Assembly (NCBI GenBank): GCA_027729635.1
Contig: JAQCEM010000053.1
Span: 1 to 11,236 of the forward strand
Direction of reading: 5' to 3'
Origin: Casp-actino8 sp001510335
GTDB taxonomy: Bacteria; Actinomycetota; Acidimicrobiia; Acidimicrobiales; Ilumatobacteraceae
Length of the DNA: 11,236 nt
Shown: positions 7,604-11,236 of the stretch, in pieces
How the letters are laid out: each line of letters begins with the position of its first letter
Numbering within the stretch: position 1 is the first letter of the stretch
The notes under the pieces: model-generated
Database searches by the model: none
Told to the model about the DNA's origin: nothing
Seen by the model: only the letters and a program-made list of their open reading frames with translations
Made by a program: the position numbers and the translations under genes

Positions 7604-8074
7604 ATGGATTTTTCAAAGTTCAAAACACCAGATTGGTTAAAGGTCGGTGGCGCAGCAGTCTTTCTGGTTGCCGGTCTCTTTCTTGATTGGGCCAAAATTG
7701 AAATGTTCGGAATATCTGAGAGCGGTAACAATGTTTTCAGTTACCCATTTCGTGGGGTGATCTCAATGGTGTTAGTCGTCGGCATCGGAGTCGTCACCGT
7801 GCTCGGGCTTCAAGGTAAATCGGTCGGCAATGTGAAGTGGCCGCTCATCTCGGTTCTCGCGACGGGAATTGCCACAATCCTGATGTTGCTTTTGGTGATC
7901 CTCGGACCCGACGAGAGTGGATTTGATCTCAAACCAGCATTTGGTCTGTGGTTGGCCTTTGTCGCGACATTGGTATCTCTGGCTGGCTCGATCATGAGTT
8001 TCACCACTGGTGGTGGAAATTTGAAAGATCTGACCGACGTCAACAAGATCAAAGACGGTTTCGGCCAAGGCTGA
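7604..8074 (+). CDS. Four-helix membrane protein of unknown function
   Basis: A 156-residue protein not recognised as a named family. Four hydrophobic helices are predicted at about residues 12-29, 51-69, 80-100 and 112-133. A short N-terminal segment (DFSKFKTPDW) precedes them, an external or internal loop of about 20 residues lies between helices 1 and 2, an acidic loop GPDESGFD lies between helices 3 and 4, and there is a charged C-terminal tail (about 135-156, GGGNLKDLTDVNKIKDGFG). No signal peptide, cysteine or catalytic motif is seen. The start is supported by a GGAG 6 nt upstream. It is the only plus-strand gene here, divergent from purH and convergent with sucD, and ends at a strong shared terminator. 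That the gene is real is well supported by the start signal, hydrophobic pattern and terminator; its function is not known. Confidence 0.85.
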   Translation: MDFSKFKTPDWLKVGGAAVFLVAGLFLDWAKIEMFGISESGNNVFSYPFRGVISMVLVVGIGVVTVLGLQGKSVGNVKWPLISVLATGIATILMLLLVILGPDESGFDLKPAFGLWLAFVATLVSLAGSIMSFTTGGGNLKDLTDVNKIKDGFGQG

Positions 8075-8105
8075 CGCAACCGTTTCTCAACACGTACCTA
8101 AAAGC

Positions 8106-8136
8106 AAATAGCCCGAGGCAATGCCTCGGGCTATTT
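8106..8136. terminator. Bidirectional intrinsic terminator between the membrane protein gene and sucD
   Basis: A perfect 14-bp inverted repeat (8106-8119 with 8123-8136) with a 3-nt loop AAT and a GC-rich core GCCCGAGGC. The stem is A-rich on one side and T-rich on the other, and T-rich sequence follows in both directions (TATTTCAATTC on plus, TATTTGCTTTTAG on minus). It lies 31 nt past the plus-strand stop and 18 nt past the sucD stop, so it can serve both convergent units. Confidence 0.92.
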
Positions 8137-8154
8137 CAATTCTCACTGAGTGAT

Positions 8155-9054
8155 TCAGCTGATTGATTTGATGATTTCTGCCATCAAGTCGCCGGCTTCG
8201 GTTGGGTTGAGACCCACCTTCACACCAGCAGCACGCAATGCGTCCATCTTGCCCTGAGCAGTTCCTTTACCGCCCGAGACGATGGCACCAGCGTGGCCCA
8301 TCTTCTTACCGGCCGGAGCAGTCACACCGGCGATGTACGCACTCATGGGCTTGGTGACATTGGCCTTGATGAACTCAGCGGCTTCTTCTTCGGCTGATCC
8401 ACCAATTTCACCAATCATGATGATGGCGTCGGTTTCAGGGTCGTTCTGGAATTCACGCAAACAATCGATGAAGTTGGTGCCAGGTACGGGGTCGCCACCG
8501 ATACCGACACACGTGCTCACGCCAATACCGCGCTGCTTGAGTTCGTACAGAGCCTGATAGGTCAGGGTTCCTGAGCGACTCACAATGCCAACGTTCTTCT
8601 TGCCAGCCTTGGGCAATTCAGCGATTTCGCCGGCGGTGATTCCGATGTTGCACTTACCTGGGCTGATGATGCCTGGACAGTTCGGGCCGAGCAAGCGAGT
8701 CTTGGGATAATCACGAATCAAGGTGTTGAACACTTTGGCTTCGTCTTGTGCGGGGATTCCTTCGGTGATGCACACGATGAAAGCAATGCCAGCAGCAGCG
8801 GCTTCCAAGATGGCAGCCGATGCAGCCTTGGGCGGCACCGCAATGAACGATGCATTTGCACCAGTTGCAGCAACCGCTTCAGCGACCGAGTTGAAAACTG
8901 GAACACCTTCAACATCGGTTCCGCCCTTGCCTGGTGTGACTCCACCGACAACTTGGGTTCCGTATGCCTGGTTACGTAGACCGTGGTATTTGCCTTGGCC
9001 TCCGGTGAGACCTTGCACGATGACCTTGGTGTCTTGATTCACGAAAATAGCCAT
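8155..9054 (-). CDS. sucD: Succinyl-CoA synthetase alpha subunit
   Basis: CoA-binding and phosphohistidine-carrying subunit of succinyl-CoA synthetase, which interconverts succinyl-CoA and succinate with ADP or GDP phosphorylation. At 299 residues it is close to the usual 290. Seen: the CoA-binding Rossmann motif GLTGGQGKYHG (15-25), TPGKGG (40-45), VPPKAA (73-78), GPNCPG (123-128), SRSGTLTYQ (159-167), GIGGDP (184-189), and the active-site His254 in KMGHAGAIVSGGKGTA. The ATG lies 4 nt after the sucC stop, and GGGAAG within the last sucC codons can serve as a weak Shine-Dalgarno, so the two are probably translationally coupled. It is the last gene of its operon, followed by the bidirectional terminator. 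Confidence 0.97.
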   Translation of the reverse strand: MAIFVNQDTKVIVQGLTGGQGKYHGLRNQAYGTQVVGGVTPGKGGTDVEGVPVFNSVAEAVAATGANASFIAVPPKAASAAILEAAAAGIAFIVCITEGIPAQDEAKVFNTLIRDYPKTRLLGPNCPGIISPGKCNIGITAGEIAELPKAGKKNVGIVSRSGTLTYQALYELKQRGIGVSTCVGIGGDPVPGTNFIDCLREFQNDPETDAIIMIGEIGGSAEEEAAEFIKANVTKPMSAYIAGVTAPAGKKMGHAGAIVSGGKGTAQGKMDALRAAGVKVGLNPTEAGDLMAEIIKSIS

Positions 9055-9058
9055 GGAT

Positions 9059-10210
9059 TCACTTCCCGTTCGAGATGGCGACAGCAGCGCGAGCTGCTTC
9101 GAGCATGGTGGGCTTTGAGATCAATGTGGACTCGGGGATTCCGGCGTCAGCCAAAATCTTGCGTCCTTCTTCGGCGTTTGTCCCGTCAAGACGAATCACG
9201 ATCGGCGCCTTCAGCGTCACGCGTGACAATGCTTCAACAATTCCCTTAGCGACTTCTTCACCGCGAGTAATTCCGCCGAAAATGTTGATGAAGATTGACG
9301 TGACCTTGTCGTCAAAGTTGATCACTTCAAGAGCAGCAGCCATCACGTCAGCGTTGGCACCACCACCGATGTCTAAGAAGTTGGCAGCAGTTCCGCCGAC
9401 TTGATTGACAACGTCGAGCGTGCTCATCGCCAGACCGGCACCGTTGGCGATGATGCCAACAGTTCCGTCGAGACCGATGTACTGCAAACCGTGTGTGCGG
9501 GCGAGTTGTTCGCGTGAATCAAGTTCTTCAGTCGCGCGATACTCGGCCCACTCGGGATGGCGGAAGTCGGCATTGTCGTCAAGGCTGACCTTGGCATCAA
9601 GTGCGTGCACTTCACCGGTGGGCTTCAGAATTAATGGATTGATTTCAGCTAAGTCGCAGTCGCCTTCGGTGAAGCAACGGTACAACTGCACCAAAATCTT
9701 GGCGACACCATCAAGTGCCTTTGCAGGAATCTTTGCGTCGACTGCAGCCTTATGTGCTGCGGCAGCTGACAATCCGTCAACGGGATCAATGTGCAATTTG
9801 ATAATCGCATCAGGATCTTTTTCAGCGACTTCTTCAATTTCAACGCCACCTTGTGCCGACAACATCAAAAGATGCTTCTTCGCAGCACGGTCAAGCGTGA
9901 ATGAGGCGTAGTACTCCTCTTCAATGTCGCTCGCGTGTTCAACCCACACGCGCTTCACGACATGACCCTTGATGTCCATACCCAAAATGTTGTTGGCATG
10001 AAAGCGAGTTTCTTCAGCGTTGTTCGCCAACTTGATGCCGCCGGCCTTGCCGCGTCCACCAACTTGAACTTGTGCCTTCACAACGACGGGGTAACCCGAA
10101 GCGTCAGCAACTTTCACTGCTTCATCAACAGTATCGGCAGCACCCCCTGGGCTCACGGGGATGTCGAAACGGGCGAAGTACTGCTTGCCCTGATATTCGA
10201 ACAGATCCAT
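9059..10210 (-). CDS. sucC: Succinyl-CoA synthetase beta subunit (ATP-grasp)
   Basis: Nucleotide-binding subunit of succinyl-CoA synthetase; it pairs with SucD encoded just downstream. Its 383 residues match the family (E. coli 388). Seen: the N-terminal MDLFEYQGKQ, the ATP-grasp segment VVVKAQVQVGGRGKAGG (42-58), the metal and nucleotide-binding DLAEINPL (187-193 region) with Glu189 and Asn191, then the ligase domain with NGAGLAM (256-262), DIGGGA (280-285) and NIFGGITRG (309-317). ADP versus GDP preference cannot be read off reliably. The start is supported by GAGAGGA 8 nt upstream. It follows the cobalamin-binding subunit gene by 16 nt, which points to one operon. Confidence 0.97.
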   Translation of the reverse strand: MDLFEYQGKQYFARFDIPVSPGGAADTVDEAVKVADASGYPVVVKAQVQVGGRGKAGGIKLANNAEETRFHANNILGMDIKGHVVKRVWVEHASDIEEEYYASFTLDRAAKKHLLMLSAQGGVEIEEVAEKDPDAIIKLHIDPVDGLSAAAAHKAAVDAKIPAKALDGVAKILVQLYRCFTEGDCDLAEINPLILKPTGEVHALDAKVSLDDNADFRHPEWAEYRATEELDSREQLARTHGLQYIGLDGTVGIIANGAGLAMSTLDVVNQVGGTAANFLDIGGGANADVMAAALEVINFDDKVTSIFINIFGGITRGEEVAKGIVEALSRVTLKAPIVIRLDGTNAEEGRKILADAGIPESTLISKPTMLEAARAAVAISNGK

Positions 10211-10218
10211 TGATTACG

Positions 10219-10225
10219 TCCTCTC
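10219..10225 (-). promoter_or_regulatory. Shine-Dalgarno site of sucC
   Basis: GAGAGGA on the minus strand, 8 nt before the sucC ATG, in the 16-nt gap after the preceding gene. It fixes the sucC start and contrasts with the promoter-proximal genes, which lack such a site. Confidence 0.7.
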
Positions 10226-10226
10226 T

Positions 10227-10637
10227 CTAACTTGCGTCTTCTCGGGCGTCCAGCGCTATTTCAAGCCACTGAGCGATTGCTTTTAGCGACGAACCAGGTC
10301 CGAAGATTTCGGAGACACCTTGCTCACGCAAGGAGCGGGCATCGGCGTCGGGGATGACTCCCCCACCAAAAATCAAGACGTCCTCCATGGAACGATTCTT
10401 CAGTTCTTCCATTACTCGAGGGAACAACGTCAAATGCGCACCAGACAACAACGACAGTCCGACGGCGTCGACATCTTCTTGCAGTGCCGTTTCGGCAATC
10501 TGCTCGGGGGTCTGATGAAGACCCGTATAGATAACCTCGAACCCATGGTCGCGGAGTGCTCTAGTGATGGTCTTTGCGCCTCTGTCATGCCCGTCAAGTC
10601 CGGGCTTGGCAACGACGACTCGGTATGGCCGCTTCAC
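10227..10637 (-). CDS. Cobalamin-binding small subunit of an acyl-CoA mutase (methylmalonyl-CoA mutase type)
   Basis: A 136-residue stand-alone B12-binding domain equivalent to the C-terminal part of methylmalonyl-CoA mutase. Seen: DGHDRG with Asp15, His17 (lower cobalt ligand) and Gly20 of the D-x-H-x-x-G motif; GLSLLSG (60-66) containing the S-x-L element; and the FGGGVIPD loop (90-97), giving the full fold for base-off cobalamin. The catalytic TIM-barrel subunit must be encoded elsewhere. It could be for methylmalonyl-CoA, or for isobutyryl-CoA or another acyl-CoA, since the isobutyryl-CoA mutase small subunit has about this length. The position directly before sucCD favours the methylmalonyl route to succinyl-CoA; this is an inference. 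The start is GTG: an in-frame TAA lies five codons upstream, no other start lies between, and the protein starts normally (RPYRVVVAKPGLDGHD). TAAGGT lies 9 nt before it. Confidence 0.9.
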   Translation of the reverse strand: MKRPYRVVVAKPGLDGHDRGAKTITRALRDHGFEVIYTGLHQTPEQIAETALQEDVDAVGLSLLSGAHLTLFPRVMEELKNRSMEDVLIFGGGVIPDADARSLREQGVSEIFGPGSSLKAIAQWLEIALDAREDAS

Positions 10638-10652
10638 AAGTGAGAAACCTTA
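10638..10652 (-). promoter_or_regulatory. Possible -10 element of the mutase-subunit/sucCD operon
   Basis: Minus-strand TAAGGT (10647-10652), identical to the purH hexamer, ends 9 nt before the GTG. With transcription starting 6-8 nt further on, the messenger would have almost no leader, in line with the lack of a Shine-Dalgarno. No convincing -35 was seen. The position after an upstream terminator supports a promoter somewhere in this gap. Confidence 0.35.
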
Positions 10653-10746
10653 CGCCATCAGGGTGTCATCCACACATTCGCACGAGTTCGGGTGGGACTC
10701 TGAGACAAAATAATTAGGTCACATCGCAGAGTCGCTGACGCGAGAA

Positions 10747-10783
10747 AGCCCCGACTCGGCTCCGCCAAAACCGAATCGGGGCT
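10747..10783 (-). terminator. Hairpin terminator after the LPMTG surface protein gene
   Basis: An inverted repeat of 13 positions with one mismatch (10747-10759 with 10771-10783; core AGCCCCGA / TCGGGGCT) and an 11-nt loop. It starts 32 nt beyond the stop of the surface-protein gene on the minus strand. The following sequence is TTTCTCG, so the T-tract is poor, as is common for actinobacterial hairpin terminators. It separates that gene from the mutase-subunit/sucCD operon. Confidence 0.75.
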
Positions 10784-10815
10784 CCCCCCGCCAGCGGATA
10801 TGAAGTTGGGCTAGC

Positions 10816-11236
10816 TCAAACGACTTCGTTGTTATTGCGACGACGACTGGCGATCACTAACCAGCCAGCGGCTAGCAAACTTGCGGCTAGACCCAACAGG
10901 ACCATCGCTGATGCTCCAGTCATTGGCAGGCTGCTGGAAGTTGATGGGGCAGTTTGCTGGGTGGCCTCTGCCTCAACGTTGCCAGAGATCAACGGATTAG
11001 TCGTTAGGTCACCAGCCACTTCGGGAACTTCAACAACAATCTGAGGCTGGATTGTCGCGGCCGGATTGTTTGATATTGGACTTGTTGATGTCGGGCTTGC
11101 AGAAATCGGTTCGATGGTCGGTGCGACTGCAGAGTTCGTCACTCGAAAATCAGACGGAGCGACAACGGCAGGAATCTCAAGCACGATCGCTGGGTTCTCA
11201 ATGGTCGGCTCTGCAGTCGGTTCAGAGGTCGAAACT
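10816..11236 (-). CDS. LPXTG-type cell-wall-anchored surface protein, C-terminal part (5' end outside window)
   Basis: The last 139 codons of a protein whose frame stays open to the window edge, so the true start lies beyond it. The GTG at 11182-11184 is read here as an internal valine, because the codons before it continue the same Pro/Thr/Glu-rich composition (for example SEPTAEPTIENP). Seen: a long low-complexity Ser/Thr/Pro/Val spacer, then SSLPMTG (a sortase motif of LPXTG form), a hydrophobic segment of about 20 residues (AMVLLGLAASLLAAGWLVI), and the basic stop signal SRRR before a short NNNEVV tail. This is the standard sortase A sorting signal, so the protein is expected to be cut between T and G and linked to peptidoglycan. 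The function of its N-terminal part cannot be seen. The gene ends at the hairpin 10747-10783. Confidence 0.85.
   Translation of the reverse strand, partial: VSTSEPTAEPTIENPAIVLEIPAVVAPSDFRVTNSAVAPTIEPISASPTSTSPISNNPAATIQPQIVVEVPEVAGDLTTNPLISGNVEAEATQQTAPSTSSSLPMTGASAMVLLGLAASLLAAGWLVIASRRRNNNEVV

Noticed and set aside
9405..9911. A 168-codon plus-strand open frame inside sucC
   Set aside because: It is fully antisense to a conserved sucC reading frame, has Ser/Ala-rich composition typical of a shadow frame, and has no recognisable domain or start signal. The same holds for the frames at 5672-6046, 6311-6697, 6760-7155, 1106-1459 and 8723-9037.
10696..10733. Inverted repeat GACTCTG (10696-10702) / CAGAGTC (10727-10733) upstream of the mutase subunit gene, a possible operator
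   Set aside because: Only 7 bp per arm with a 24-nt spacer and no match to a known operator; a repeat like this is easily found by chance in 178 nt.
11182..11184. GTG as the start of a 122-residue LPMTG protein
   Set aside because: The frame stays open to the window edge with the same composition upstream, and there is no signal peptide after this GTG although a sortase substrate needs one. It is an internal valine codon.
1..11236. Defence system, prophage, insertion sequence or CRISPR
   Set aside because: No transposase, integrase, nuclease, toxin-antitoxin pair, direct-repeat array or terminal inverted repeats were found; the genes are metabolic or envelope genes with complete family motifs.

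Overview
The window looks like a piece of chromosome from a member of the Actinobacteria, and it carries mostly housekeeping genes. The best guess is an Acidimicrobiia (Ilumatobacter-like, possibly aquatic) lineage; this is an inference. It rests on the actinobacterial type-2 malate dehydrogenase, a stand-alone cobalamin-binding mutase subunit, an LPXTG-type surface protein, moderate G+C, and an apparent mix of leaderless and Shine-Dalgarno-led genes. No rRNA, tRNA, CRISPR, transposon, prophage or obvious recent transfer was seen.

Layout from right to left (nearly everything is on the minus strand). At 10816-11236 is the C-terminal part of a sortase-type surface protein (LPMTG, hydrophobic segment, RRR), cut by the window edge and followed by a hairpin at 10747-10783. 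Next is a three-gene operon: a 136-residue cobalamin-binding mutase small subunit (10227-10637), sucC (9059-10210) and sucD (8155-9054). It ends at a perfect 14-bp bidirectional terminator (8106-8136), shared with the only plus-strand gene, a four-helix membrane protein of unknown function (7604-8074). Divergent from that gene runs purH (5947-7455), then metF (5060-5920), an aldehyde dehydrogenase (3598-5025), an OafA-type acyltransferase with a C-terminal SGNH domain (1593-3575), mdh (523-1515) and a small LysM lipoprotein (23-409).

How the genes fit together: the cobalamin-dependent mutase subunit can feed succinyl-CoA to SucCD, and Mdh acts later in the same cycle. PurH (using 10-formyl-tetrahydrofolate) and MetF (using methylene-tetrahydrofolate) both draw on the one-carbon pool. 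The acyltransferase, LysM lipoprotein and LPMTG protein act at the cell envelope and share Thr/Pro/Ala-rich linkers.

I found no convincing new multi-gene system. The points most worth checking are a PurH that lacks the usual cyclohydrolase-domain lysine and has a shortened loop beside the active site, a recurrent -10-like hexamer placed 6-9 nt before six start codons (leaderless transcripts), the orphan mutase subunit, and the lone plus-strand membrane gene.
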